From the NCBI RefSeq assembly GCF_001513955.1, contig NZ_KQ948153.1, positions 89,232 through 153,231 of the forward strand: a stretch of 64,000 bases of DNA, read 5' to 3'. This document shows positions 52,470 to 61,620 of the stretch, one piece after another. Origin of the DNA: Streptomyces pseudovenezuelae. GTDB lineage: Bacteria > Actinomycetota > Actinomycetes > Streptomycetales > Streptomycetaceae. A program made the position numbers and the translations under genes. Positions within the stretch are counted from its first letter, which is position 1, and the number at the start of each line of letters is the position of its first letter. Under the pieces are notes generated by a model. It worked only from the letters and a program-made list of their open reading frames with translations, made no database searches and was not told the origin of the DNA.

Positions 52470-53114
52470 GTGACCACAGATATGCGAACCCGGGTGCGAA
52501 ACGGAGATCCGGACGCCTTCGCGGAACTCTTCGACGCGTGCGCCCGCGCGGTGTACAACCACGCCTTCCGGCTGACCGCCGACTGGTCGCTGGCCGAGGA
52601 CGTGATGTCGACGACCTTCATGGAGGCGTGGCGGCGCCGGGACTCGGTCGAGGCCGAGGGCGGCTCGCTGCGGCCGTGGCTGCTGGGCATCGCCACCAAC
52701 GTCGCCCGCTCCCACCACCGCAGCAACCGCCGCTACCGCAACGCGGCGAGCGCCGCGGCCGCCGCGCACGCCGCCGAGGAACGGGTCGAGGACCACGCCG
52801 AGGAGACCGCCGGACGCCTGGACGACCGGCGCCGTATCAACGCCACGCTCGCCGCCCTCAGTCTGCTCAAGCGTCCCGAGCGCGAGGTCCTGACGCTGTG
52901 CCTGTGGGAGGGGATGGAGTACGCCGAGGCGGCCCGCGCCCTCGGCATCCCGGTCGGCACCGTCCGCTCCCGCCTCTCCCGCGCCCGCTCCAAGCTGCGC
53001 AAGCTCGCCGACGCGCAACTCCTCGGAGAAAAACGGGAACCCACCCGCACGAACCGGCAGATAACAGGTGATCGCGGATACGCGGTCCGGTCCGCACAGG
53101 AAGGAAACCGATGA
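52470..53114 (+). CDS. ECF RNA polymerase sigma factor
   Basis: 214 residues. Region 2 (DAFAELFDACARAVYNHAF, LAEDVMSTTFMEAW) and region 4 (LTLCLWEGMEYAEAARALGI followed by PVGTVRSRLSRARSKLR) are intact. An Ala-rich linker (about residues 85-115) separates them. GTG at 52470 or ATG at 52482. Its stop overlaps the next start (ATGA), and that gene encodes a CU044_5270 membrane protein. Confidence 0.9.
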   Translation: MTTDMRTRVRNGDPDAFAELFDACARAVYNHAFRLTADWSLAEDVMSTTFMEAWRRRDSVEAEGGSLRPWLLGIATNVARSHHRSNRRYRNAASAAAAAHAAEERVEDHAEETAGRLDDRRRINATLAALSLLKRPEREVLTLCLWEGMEYAEAARALGIPVGTVRSRLSRARSKLRKLADAQLLGEKREPTRTNRQITGDRGYAVRSAQEGNR

Positions 53115-54217
53115 ACGCCAGCCCCTCCCACCGGCCCCACCCGGCCGAGTGGACGGAGACGCAGAGTCTGCTGCCCTCCGCCGAGCGGGATCTGCCGGCG
53201 GGCCGCCACCAGTTCCACAAGGAGCAGATGATGGCCCGGATACACGAAGACCTCCGCACCACCTCCCGAACGTCCACCGCCTCCTCCCGTACGTCCGCCG
53301 CCTCTCCGGTCGCGCCCGTGAAGCGCTCCAACCCGTTCCTGCGCCGTGCGATCCTCCTGCCCGCCGCGGCCTTCGCCCTGGCCGGCGCGGTCGTGGGCGG
53401 CCTCGCCCTCACCGGCGGCGGGGCGGACGACGGCAAGGCCGCCCTGGCCACCGGCCCCGCACTGACCACCCGGATCGGCGCCGCCGACCCCAAGGGCGCC
53501 CCCCAGCTCCTCGAACGCATCTCCCTGGCCGCCGCCGACACCTCCGCGCCCACCCCGCGCAAGGGCCAGTACATCTACATCGCCTCGAAGGTGGCCGACA
53601 GCTACGTCAAGAGCGACGGCGGCAAGAGCGAGGCGGTCAGCAACGAGCTGCACTCCCGCCAGGTCTGGAACTCCCTCGACGGCAGGGACGGCTGGCTGAT
53701 CGAGGCCGGCGAGACCAGCGACAAGGGCATCACCCTGAAGAGCGACGTCCCGTTCAGCGGCGCCTACAACGCCCTGGCCGGGCTGCCGACCGACCCCGAC
53801 GCGCTGCTGCAGCGGATCTACCGTGCGTCGGACGCCAACCGGGACCCCGAAGTCCCGCGCGACCAGGCCGCCTTCGTCGCGATCGGCGATCTGCTGTTCG
53901 AGAGCTACCCGCCGGCCGAGGTCGGCGCCGCCCTCTACAAGGCCGCGGCCAAGATCCCCGGAGTCGTCTCGGTGGATGACGCGGTCGACGCCACGGGCCG
54001 GCACGGGGTCGCGATCGCGCGGCAGAACGACACCGACGGCGAGCGCACCGAGTGGATCTTCGACAAGAAGACGCTGCGGTTCCTCGGCGAGCGCATCGTG
54101 GTGGTCAAGGCCACTGCGGGCGATCCCCTCAAGGTCGGTACCGTCACGCACACCAGCGCGATCACCGAGCGCGCGGTCGTCGACGCCGCCAAGCAGGTCC
54201 CCGGGCAGGTGAGCTGA
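53111..54217 (+). CDS. CU044_5270 family membrane protein, likely sigma partner
   Basis: 368 residues. A cytoplasmic N-terminus (residues 1-75) is followed by one membrane helix (RRAILLPAAAFALAGAVVGG) and an extracytoplasmic domain with FVAIGDLLFESYPPAEVGAA and EWIFDKKTLRFLGERIVV. CU044_5270 proteins are regularly encoded after ECF sigma factors and are probably anti-sigma or sensor proteins. Translationally coupled to the sigma gene, and the S8 protease starts immediately after its stop. Confidence 0.85.
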   Translation: MNASPSHRPHPAEWTETQSLLPSAERDLPAGRHQFHKEQMMARIHEDLRTTSRTSTASSRTSAASPVAPVKRSNPFLRRAILLPAAAFALAGAVVGGLALTGGGADDGKAALATGPALTTRIGAADPKGAPQLLERISLAAADTSAPTPRKGQYIYIASKVADSYVKSDGGKSEAVSNELHSRQVWNSLDGRDGWLIEAGETSDKGITLKSDVPFSGAYNALAGLPTDPDALLQRIYRASDANRDPEVPRDQAAFVAIGDLLFESYPPAEVGAALYKAAAKIPGVVSVDDAVDATGRHGVAIARQNDTDGERTEWIFDKKTLRFLGERIVVVKATAGDPLKVGTVTHTSAITERAVVDAAKQVPGQVS

Positions 54218-57200
54218 ATGCGCGACAGAACCACGAGCGCCTCGCTGGCCGCCCTGCTGGTGGCGGGGCTGATGACGGGTGTCTCGGTGGCGGCCACGGG
54301 CTCCGGCCTCGGCGTACGGACGCAGGACACCGTCACGGTCGCGGCGCCCGGCGGATCCGCCCCCGGCGCGCGGACCGCCGGCTCCGCCTCCGGCCGGTAC
54401 GTCACCCTCCTCACCGGCGACCGGGTCCTGCTGGACGCCCGGGGCCGGGTGACGGGCGTACGGCGGGCACCGGGCCGTGAGCACGTCCCGGTGTCCGTGC
54501 GCGGCGTCGGGGGCGATCAGTACGTCGTTCCCGCCGACGCCGCCGCCCTGATCGGCCAAGGCGTCCTGGACATGCGGCTGTTCGACGTCAGCGGCCTGAT
54601 ACGGGCCGGCTACGACGACACCCGGCGCGGCACGCTCCCGCTGATCGTGTCTTACGAGGGCAAGTCCGCCCAGCGCAGGAGCACCCAGAAGTCACTGGTC
54701 GCGGACGCGGACGCCACCGTGCGCCGGGAACTGCCCAGTGTGGCGGGCGCCGCTATCACCGTGCCCAAGGCCGGGGCCGACGACATGTGGCAGGCCCTCA
54801 CCGAGGAGCAGGGAGTCGCGCGGGTCTGGCTGGACGGCCGCTTCAAGGCGCCGGCGGACGAAGACGTCGCGAAGTCCGGGGAGGCGGACGGGGAGGCGGG
54901 CGTGGAGGCGGGCGGCGGCGTCGCGCAGATCGGCGCCCCGGCCGCCTGGGCCGCCGGATACGACGGCAAGGGCGTCAAGGTCGCTGTCCTGGACACCGGC
55001 ATCGACACCACCCACCCGGACCTTGCCGCGGCGGTGAGGGCCTCCAAGAACTTCACCGGCACCGCCGGCACCGACGACATGGTCGGCCACGGCACCCATG
55101 TGGCCGCGACGCTGGCGGGCTCGGGCGCACGGTCCGGCGGCCGGTACAAGGGCGTCGCGCCCGGTGCCGGGATCCTCGACGCCAAGGTGCTGGACGACAA
55201 CGGCGAGGGCAGCGACTCCAGCGTCATCGCCGGCCTGGAGTGGGCCGCCGGGCAGGGCGCCAAGGTGGCCAACCTCAGCCTGGGCCAGGAGGACACCCCG
55301 GGGGAGGACCCGGTCGAGGCGGCGGTGAACGCCCTCTCGAAGAGCACCGGCATGCTCACCGTCGCCGCGGCCGGCAACGAGGGCCCCGACGTGGGAACCG
55401 TCGGCTCCCCGGGGGACGCGGAGTCGGCGCTCACCGTGGGCGCCGTCGACGGCGAGGACCGGCTGGCCGACTTCTCCAGCACCGGCCCGACCGCCGACAG
55501 CGCGCTGAAACCGGACCTCACGGCGCCGGGCGTGGACGTCGTTTCGGCGAGGGCGACGCACGGCTACTTGGGCGACCCGGCCGCCGACGGCTATGTCTCC
55601 ATGTCCGGTACGTCGATGGCGACGCCGCATGTCGCGGGGGCGGCCGCGATCCTCGCCCAGCGGCACCCCGACTGGACCGGCGCACGGATCAAGCAGGCAC
55701 TCACCGCGTCCACCACCCCGACCACCGGCGCGACCGTTTACCAGCAGGGGACGGGCCGGCTCGACGTGTCCCGGGCACTGGAGGGGGCGGTGGCGAGCGA
55801 ACAGACCTCCGTGTCCTTCGGCAAGCAGCTCTGGCCCCACACCGACGACCGGCCGGTCACCCAGCACATCACCTACCGCAACGACGGTGACCAGCCCGTC
55901 ACCCTGGACCTGAGGGCCACGGCGACCGGCCCCGGAGGCAGCACGGCCCCCGAGGGCATGTTCACGCTGAGCACCCCTCAGCTCACCGTCCCGGCGGGCG
56001 GCACCGCCGGCGTCGACCTCACCGCGGACACCCGCGTCGAGGCGGCGGACGGCGCCTACTCGGGCACGCTGCTCGCCACCGCGCGGAACGGCGCCGACCC
56101 CGCTGCCGCACGGACCGCCTTCGGCGTCGTACGCGAGGCCGAGGCACACGACCTCACCCTGAAGTTCCTCGACCGCGACGGCCGGCCTGTGAGCGCTCCC
56201 CTGACCGAGATCCTCGGGTACTCGGGCACGTACTGGACCACGAACCTCGCGGACTCCGAGCAGATCTCCAAGGGCGTGTACCGGGTGCGGGTCCCGCGCG
56301 GCGACTACGTCGTGGACACCGTGTTGGCCGACGCCGGGGGCACCTCCGCGCTGGTCCGGCCGCGGCTCTCGCTGATCGGGGACACCACGGTCGTCCTCGA
56401 CGCGCGCAAGGCGAAGCCGGTCGGGATCACCGCGCCGCAGGGCGCGAAGATGTCCGACGGCCAGCTCAACCTGGCCGTGAGCACCGGGAACACCGGGAGT
56501 ACCGGGGGCGAACCGCACAACAGCACCCTGTTCTGGGGAACGTTCAAGAACCTGCGCACCGCGACCCTGGGACCGACCGCCCCGGCCGGGAGGATCAGCA
56601 CACAGCTCGGCGGCCTGTGGCAGAAGGGCAGCACCACCTACCATCTGCTCCACAACCTGCCCGACCGCTTCCCCACCGGCTATCGGCACACCACGCGCAT
56701 GAACGAACTGGCCCTGCTGAAGCGGAGCTTCGGCTCGTCCGTCGCACACCGCAAAGGCATCGTCAACGTCCTGTGGAGCGGCCCCACCCTGTCGCTGGGC
56801 ACGGTGAGCGACCCCTTCCCGCTGCCGACGACCGCGAAGATCTACGTCACCACGCCCAAGGGCTTCAAGTGGACGGCCAACCTGGGCCAGCGAAACGCCT
56901 CCGGAGACGACGAGGACGTCTTCTACGGCACGGAGAGCGCGAGGTCGTACCAGGCGGGCCGTACCTACGCGGCCACGTACAACGTCGGTGTCTTCAGCCC
57001 GATCACCGGCGGCCCGTACGGCGCACAGCGCGACGGCGACACCCTGGACCTGTGCGTCCCCGACCTCGCCGACGGGAGCGGACACCCCGCCTTCTCCACG
57101 GCGAAACGCCACACCACGGTCACCGCGGACGGCAGCACCCTGCTCGACAACGACGGCGACCTCTGCCAGACCGTGGACAAACTCCCGTCCGCCCCGGCCC

Positions 57201-57619
57201 GCTACACGATCGGCACGAACCTGACCCGCCCGCCGTCGGTGGCCACCACCACGAGCCGGCTGACAGCGGCCTGGACTTTCACATCCAGCCCGTCCGACAC
57301 CGGCCCCCTGCCCCTCTCCACGGTCCGCTTCCACCCGAAGCTGACCCCGACCGGCACGGCCCCCGCAGGCCGCCGCACCACGATCCCCCTCACCCTCCAG
57401 GGCCCGGCGGCCACCCACCTGAAATCCCTGACGGTGAAGGTCTCCTACGACGCCGGCAAGACCTGGTCCCCCGCCCCGGTGACCACCACCCAAGGCAAAC
57501 GAACCCTCACCCTGACCCACCCGGAAAACGCCCGCTCGGTCTCCCTCAAATCCACCCTGACCGACACCACCGGCAACACCTACGCGGTGACGATCCTGAA
57601 GGCATACCTCCTGACCTGA
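54218..57619 (+). CDS. secreted S8 family serine peptidase
   Basis: 1133-residue subtilase with an N-terminal signal peptide and propeptide (to about residue 215). The catalytic triad is Asp259 (VAVLDTGIDTTHPDL), His291 (GHGTHVAATLAG) and Ser466 (GTSMATPHVAG). The C-terminal 620 residues are beta-sandwich domains without known catalytic parts. Its ATG directly follows the stop of the CU044_5270 gene, so it belongs to the ECF operon. Probably exported and active outside the cell. Confidence 0.93.
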   Translation: MRDRTTSASLAALLVAGLMTGVSVAATGSGLGVRTQDTVTVAAPGGSAPGARTAGSASGRYVTLLTGDRVLLDARGRVTGVRRAPGREHVPVSVRGVGGDQYVVPADAAALIGQGVLDMRLFDVSGLIRAGYDDTRRGTLPLIVSYEGKSAQRRSTQKSLVADADATVRRELPSVAGAAITVPKAGADDMWQALTEEQGVARVWLDGRFKAPADEDVAKSGEADGEAGVEAGGGVAQIGAPAAWAAGYDGKGVKVAVLDTGIDTTHPDLAAAVRASKNFTGTAGTDDMVGHGTHVAATLAGSGARSGGRYKGVAPGAGILDAKVLDDNGEGSDSSVIAGLEWAAGQGAKVANLSLGQEDTPGEDPVEAAVNALSKSTGMLTVAAAGNEGPDVGTVGSPGDAESALTVGAVDGEDRLADFSSTGPTADSALKPDLTAPGVDVVSARATHGYLGDPAADGYVSMSGTSMATPHVAGAAAILAQRHPDWTGARIKQALTASTTPTTGATVYQQGTGRLDVSRALEGAVASEQTSVSFGKQLWPHTDDRPVTQHITYRNDGDQPVTLDLRATATGPGGSTAPEGMFTLSTPQLTVPAGGTAGVDLTADTRVEAADGAYSGTLLATARNGADPAAARTAFGVVREAEAHDLTLKFLDRDGRPVSAPLTEILGYSGTYWTTNLADSEQISKGVYRVRVPRGDYVVDTVLADAGGTSALVRPRLSLIGDTTVVLDARKAKPVGITAPQGAKMSDGQLNLAVSTGNTGSTGGEPHNSTLFWGTFKNLRTATLGPTAPAGRISTQLGGLWQKGSTTYHLLHNLPDRFPTGYRHTTRMNELALLKRSFGSSVAHRKGIVNVLWSGPTLSLGTVSDPFPLPTTAKIYVTTPKGFKWTANLGQRNASGDDEDVFYGTESARSYQAGRTYAATYNVGVFSPITGGPYGAQRDGDTLDLCVPDLADGSGHPAFSTAKRHTTVTADGSTLLDNDGDLCQTVDKLPSAPARYTIGTNLTRPPSVATTTSRLTAAWTFTSSPSDTGPLPLSTVRFHPKLTPTGTAPAGRRTTIPLTLQGPAATHLKSLTVKVSYDAGKTWSPAPVTTTQGKRTLTLTHPENARSVSLKSTLTDTTGNTYAVTILKAYLLT

Positions 57620-57659
57620 CGTGGTCCAGACACTCCTCGACGCGGTCACGCATCATCCG

Positions 57660-57939
57660 GAACACTTCGCCGCTGCCGACCGAGACACACGTCTTCGTCG
57701 ATCCGCAGAGGCGGGCCGACCTTCGCCACACGGGCAACACGCTCGCCTCGACGGCGGGAGCCGGCACCCGGAAGCTGATAACGCGCATGGGCCACAGCAG
57801 CTCCCGAGCTGCGCTGATCCACCAGCACATGACCAGCGACCGGGACCGGGCCATCGCCGACCGGTTTGGGGCCATGATCCGGGGCGGCGGGGGAGCGGCC
57901 ACCCCCGAGCCCTCTGAAAAGGATCGGGCGGGCTCGTAG
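57660..57939 (+). pseudogene. decayed tyrosine integrase C-terminus
   Basis: Reading includes DLRHTGNTLASTAGAGTRKL and RMGHSSSRAALIHQHMTSDR, the catalytic region and tail of AICE/pSAM2-type integrases (HxLRHT box with the His side degraded, GH box intact). The catalytic box is joined to upstream sequence with a deletion, and no full N-terminus exists. It points toward the tRNA relic 80 bases away, the usual int/att arrangement. Confidence 0.72.
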
Positions 57940-57972
57940 TGGCATGGATGTGGCACGGCGCCTGAAATGGCC

Positions 57973-58013
57973 AAGGGCCAGCCTTGGAGGAAACCCCTCC
58001 TGAGCTGGCCCTT
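57973..58013 (-). terminator. tRNA terminator stem-loop
   Basis: AAGGGCCAGC pairs exactly with GCTGGCCCTT (10 bp) with an internal GGAGG/CCTCC hairpin in the loop. On the minus strand it follows the tRNA 3' end after 7 bases, as a native tRNA terminator would. Confidence 0.7.
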
Positions 58014-58020
58014 CTGCCTG

Positions 58021-58062
58021 TGCCCCCGGCAGGATTCGAACCTGCGACACCCGCTTTAGGAG
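58021..58062 (-). other. attachment site: 3' half of tRNA-Arg(CCU)
   Basis: Read on the minus strand this is the anticodon loop (CTCCTAA, anticodon CCT), a T-arm with GCAGG-TTCGAAT-CCTGC and the acceptor end CGGGGGCA. The 5' half (D-arm and acceptor 5' strand) is absent, so it is not a functional tRNA. A 42-bp segment from anticodon loop to 3' end is the typical identity segment of integrative elements. It marks the left border of the island. Confidence 0.82.
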
Positions 58063-58183
58063 TTCGATCAAGCGGCTCCCAGGCGGCCCTCGCAGTCCTA
58101 CCGGTATGGCGTGGGTGGTTGGACAAGGCCGCCTGCGTCTATCGCCGTTGATGTCAGCTGGTGATGTCAGGTTGGATGGTCCG

Positions 58184-58450
58184 ATGGAGCGCATTGAGGC
58201 CGAGCTGTTCACAGACGGTGGCAACGACGCCGTGGTCCGCATGCCCGGCAGGCGGTTCCCTGGGGTCCTGGTGCAGGGCGACTCCCTTCACGTCCTCCGC
58301 AGCGACGTGGCCGAGGTAGTGGAGGCCTGCGAGCGTGGCGACTTGGATGAGGCTCGGGACTCCGCTGGCCTTCTCCTGGCCGACCTGGATGCGCTGTTGG
58401 CGCGGTACGAGGCTGCGTTGAACGAGCACGAGATTCCGCGGCCGTACTGA
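58184..58450 (+). CDS. DUF6959-like protein
   Basis: 88-residue protein with MERIEAELFTDGGNDAVVRM and PGVLVQGDSLHVLRSDVAEV, matching a Streptomyces DUF6959-type family. ATG at 58184; no strong ribosome-binding site. First gene inside the island. Function unknown. Confidence 0.6.
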   Translation: MERIEAELFTDGGNDAVVRMPGRRFPGVLVQGDSLHVLRSDVAEVVEACERGDLDEARDSAGLLLADLDALLARYEAALNEHEIPRPY

Positions 58451-58654
58451 GCTGCCCGACCATCAGCTTGGGAAGCTGCGGGCATGTGCGGTTCGTCTGC
58501 GCTCTGACCTGTGCGTACGGCTACGGTGAAGCCTCGCGGGGATGGGTCGCTTTCACCGTGGTTCCCCGCTGTTCCCCGTCCTATCTGGTGCGCCTGTGGT
58601 GCGCGCCTGGGTCCTCGGTGGCCGCCGGAGCGACGGCGCGAACGACCATCCCAC

Positions 58655-59170
58655 TCAGTACGGCTCGAAGCTTGGGACCGCGGGCCTGATGTCGCCGGCC
58701 TCGTCCATGACCTGCAGCCGGTTCATGAACGCGATGACGAAGTCGGAGAATGATCCATCGAAGACTTCGCAGCCTTCCTCATGGGCCATGGTCACGATCT
58801 TCCAGCTGTCGGGGTGGTGGTCGCATGGGAGGAAGAAGTGCTCGTCACCGCCGTAGTCATAGCCCCACGAGATGAGACCGCCGGACTGTGGGTGGAACGG
58901 GTAAGGGAAGTCGGCGGGATGTTGAGACCGTGCCTCGGTCCAGGTGCCGTGGATCTTGTGCATGCGCTCCAGGAGCGGAGTGCGCCCCTGCGGGTGGAAG
59001 ACGACGAGTTCGTCGGCGATGACTCCGGGGCCGTAGGAGTCCAGGAAGATCTTGAAGTCGCTGGGCAGGGAAGACCCGACGTAGCGTTCGACTCCGCTCC
59101 AGTCTGTGGGGGTGTGCGCATGCAGAGACGGCGTGCCCAGCAACCGTGTCAACTCATCCAGCCCTGGCAC
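58655..59170 (-). CDS. SUKH (SMI1/KNR4) family protein
   Basis: 171 residues. WSGVERYVGSSLPSDFKIFL and SYGPGVIADELVVFHPQG are the SUKH core; EGCEVFDGSFSDFVIAFMNR is its C-terminal helix region. SUKH proteins are immunity proteins against contact-dependent or secreted nuclease toxins. GTG at 59170 is chosen because GGAGG lies 7 bases upstream. No toxin gene is seen beside it. Confidence 0.78.
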   Translation of the reverse strand: MPGLDELTRLLGTPSLHAHTPTDWSGVERYVGSSLPSDFKIFLDSYGPGVIADELVVFHPQGRTPLLERMHKIHGTWTEARSQHPADFPYPFHPQSGGLISWGYDYGGDEHFFLPCDHHPDSWKIVTMAHEEGCEVFDGSFSDFVIAFMNRLQVMDEAGDIRPAVPSFEPY

Positions 59171-59412
59171 TTGTCTACCTCCACCCATCCGACCGCGACC
59201 GGGCAACCCTAGCCGAGGACATGACCTGGAAGGGGCGGCCAGTCTGTGCTGTCAAACATGGCGCACGCTTTCCAACTGTGGGGGTGGGGTGAGTTCGCTC
59301 GTTCAGGGGCGTTCACCTGCGTTCGTTGGCGGTTGGCTCGCATGGCGCTTCTGACCGGTGGTCCGCTCTGAACGGCCGTGAATGGGGCTGAATGAGACGG
59401 AAACTGAGACGG

Positions 59413-59818
59413 TCAGGTGGCGGAGGCTGCTTGACTCTTCCCCAGGTGGGATGGTGCGATCCGCGCCCTCGACATCGACCACGTGTCCGTGCGCGTCAAC
59501 GGTGATCGGTGTGCCTCGTCCCTTGGCTGTGATGAGCCATGCCAGTCAATGGCCCGTTGTCGGTCGGGCCCTTCCTCCTTCCAGTACGCGAGCCAGCCGC
59601 CTCCGGGGATGGCGGCGGCCACCTGGTCGGCCTGCTCAAGTTGGGAGATGTCTGGGTAGTACGTGACCGGGCGGCGAGTACCGCGCTTGGGGTCGAACAC
59701 AAGCAGCCCTCGTCGCGTCGTCCCAGGCGTCCACGTCTAGCATCCACCCGATCGTCGCCTCCGTGCCGGTGAAGATCGCGAGCCAGCGTGTTCCGTCGAA
59801 GTAGTGCATGCGGTTCAT
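59413..59818 (-). pseudogene. frameshifted hypothetical gene
   Basis: MNRMHYFDGTRWLAIFTGTE and GWMLDVDAWDD are continued in another frame by LLVFDPKRGTRRPVTYYPDI and AIPGGGWLAYWKEEGPD. A frameshift near 59703 splits a protein of about 110-130 residues. Family not recognised. Confidence 0.5.
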
Positions 59819-60005
59819 CGTCCATGACGGCGCCGGCCTCAACGTAGGAGTGACCGACTTTGCTGCCTTGGCGGGACCTCATCTTCGGAAGCTGCCGGTG
59901 CACCTGACTATCGCTGCAGAGATCTGGGTAGTCCCAACCGTGGTCATCAGGTGACTACACATGGTAAAAAACGCCTACAGGGGGCTTTTAGGGGCGGGGT
60001 GAGGC

Positions 60006-61148
60006 ATGGCGTCGGCTGGGGCTGAACAGACTAGGCAGGCAATTGAAAAGCCGCAGCTTTTCAACATCGATATACCTGCCGGGGACAGTCCGGTATTGAC
60101 CCGAGGAATTTCCTCAGCACCCCGCGCAACCGCCCGACAATTGATCACTTGGTACTCGCCGGATGCTTGGGAAAAATTCATTCGCGAGTGGGCTAAATGC
60201 CTCGACGAGCCGTACACCGCAGTCCAGCAGTTGGGCGGTGCAGACGATCACGGGATCGATGTCGCTGGCTTTTTGTCAGAGCATGATCTACGCGGACCCT
60301 GGGATTGTTTCCAGTGTAAACATTACGCTGAGGCATTGAAGCCAGGACAAGCTTTTGTCGAAATATTGAAGGTCTTCCGGAGCGTGATAGCTGGCCACTA
60401 TGTGATGCCACGGAGATACCGTTTTCTTGCACCGCAAGGCTGCGGAACCGGCCTAGCGAGGCTTTTGATTGATCCGCCAGCTCTCAAGAGCCAGTTCATG
60501 GAAAAGGTGCAGACTGGCACGACCCTAACACGAGGTATGTCGGCGCAGGAGATCGCGAGTGTGAGGGAGCTCTGTTCTTCGGACGATTTCACAAGGTTCA
60601 AAGAAGAGGACGTAGACGATGTTCTTCTCTTGCATAAGGAAAAGTCCCCCTACCATGCATCACGTTTCGGAACAGACCTGCCTCCCCGTCCTGCAAATAA
60701 GCGCCCCCCAGACCTCGTCGATCACGAGGAGTTTGAATACGTTTCTCAACTGATTGAGGTTTACAGGGAGGAGTACCCAAGAAAAGTAAAGGACCTTGCT
60801 GATGCGCTTTCTCACCCGGAAGCATGCAAGCATTTCGTCAGGCAGCGCGAAGACTTCTACAGTGCAGAGTCGCTGAGACTATTCGCTCGCGATCAGGTTC
60901 CTCCTGGCACATTCGAGGAGCTGCAAGACGAAATCTATACAGGAGTCGTCGACGTTGAGGAGAGCAGATTTCACAGTGGAATGGAACGCCTCCGAGCCGT
61001 TTTGAAAATGTCTACGCAACTGGATATCACGTCAAACATGCTGATAAACTCAACGCGATTGGAAGACAGGAAGGGGATATGCCACCACCTAGCTAATAAA
61101 GGCCGGCTCACCTGGTGCAGGAGTGACGACGATGCAGACCCTGAATAA
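60006..61148 (+). CDS. ABC-3C effector with restriction-endonuclease domain
   Basis: 380 residues. The N-terminal domain has LGGADDHGIDVAGF and WDCFQCKHY, an Mrr-like PD-(D/E)XK nuclease signature (Asp85, Gln103, Lys105). The C-terminal 150 residues (FEELQDEIYTGVV, MERLRAVLKMST) resemble the CTD that links effectors to ABC-three-component systems. It overlaps the next gene by 17 bases. Predicted role: DNA cleavage when the ATPase senses invading nucleic acid. GC content is clearly lower than in the flanking chromosome. Confidence 0.8.
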   Translation: MASAGAEQTRQAIEKPQLFNIDIPAGDSPVLTRGISSAPRATARQLITWYSPDAWEKFIREWAKCLDEPYTAVQQLGGADDHGIDVAGFLSEHDLRGPWDCFQCKHYAEALKPGQAFVEILKVFRSVIAGHYVMPRRYRFLAPQGCGTGLARLLIDPPALKSQFMEKVQTGTTLTRGMSAQEIASVRELCSSDDFTRFKEEDVDDVLLLHKEKSPYHASRFGTDLPPRPANKRPPDLVDHEEFEYVSQLIEVYREEYPRKVKDLADALSHPEACKHFVRQREDFYSAESLRLFARDQVPPGTFEELQDEIYTGVVDVEESRFHSGMERLRAVLKMSTQLDITSNMLINSTRLEDRKGICHHLANKGRLTWCRSDDDADPE

Positions 61149-61620
61149 TCCCATTGAAGCGGGAGTTCGAGTCCTACTTCTGCTGCATGAGATTTTCCCC
61201 ACCGAGCTGGATATGGGGCAACTCGCCTATCTCGATTACTGCATTCTGCACAGTGGCGATGTAGGAGGCCCGGCCAGCCTCCACCCAGCCACGCCAATTA
61301 GGCCCGGCGAGTTCGCCGTAAAGCGTCATCTAATTACAGACGGGCTGCGCGTCATGATTCAGGCCAATCTAGTTCGAATGTCCACTGGCCCTGATGGCAT
61401 CAAGTATGCGGCGACTGATAACTCGGAAACTTTCGTCAGGCTCCTCGAATCCCAGTATTTTAATGATCTGAGGGCTAGAGCGCAGTGGGTCGCTTCTGAA
61501 ATCGTACCAATTGAAGGAGACGATCTTCGACAAGCATTAAAATCGGTATTCGCGCATTGGAAGGATGACGCTCTACCTGGAGTTACTGCTCCTTCTGGCT
61601 CGGGAAATGAGGCGACGTGA
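61132..61620 (+). CDS. ABC-3C middle component
   Basis: 162 residues with a helical, winged-helix-like composition: EAGVRVLLLLHEIFPTELDM, HSGDVGGPASLHPATPIRPG and HLITDGLRVMIQANLVRM. This matches the middle component of ABC-three-component systems, which bridges effector and ATPase. ATG at 61132 is chosen because AGGAG lies 8 bases upstream. A TTA codon at residue 136 makes translation dependent on bldA tRNA. Its stop overlaps the ATPase start (GTGA). Confidence 0.78.
   Translation: MQTLNNPIEAGVRVLLLLHEIFPTELDMGQLAYLDYCILHSGDVGGPASLHPATPIRPGEFAVKRHLITDGLRVMIQANLVRMSTGPDGIKYAATDNSETFVRLLESQYFNDLRARAQWVASEIVPIEGDDLRQALKSVFAHWKDDALPGVTAPSGSGNEAT

Noticed and set aside
54692..57649. 985-codon minus-strand reading opposite the S8 protease
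   Set aside because: Antisense shadow; the plus strand has a full catalytic triad.
58021..58062. Functional tRNA gene
   Set aside because: The 5' half with D-arm and acceptor 5' strand is absent.
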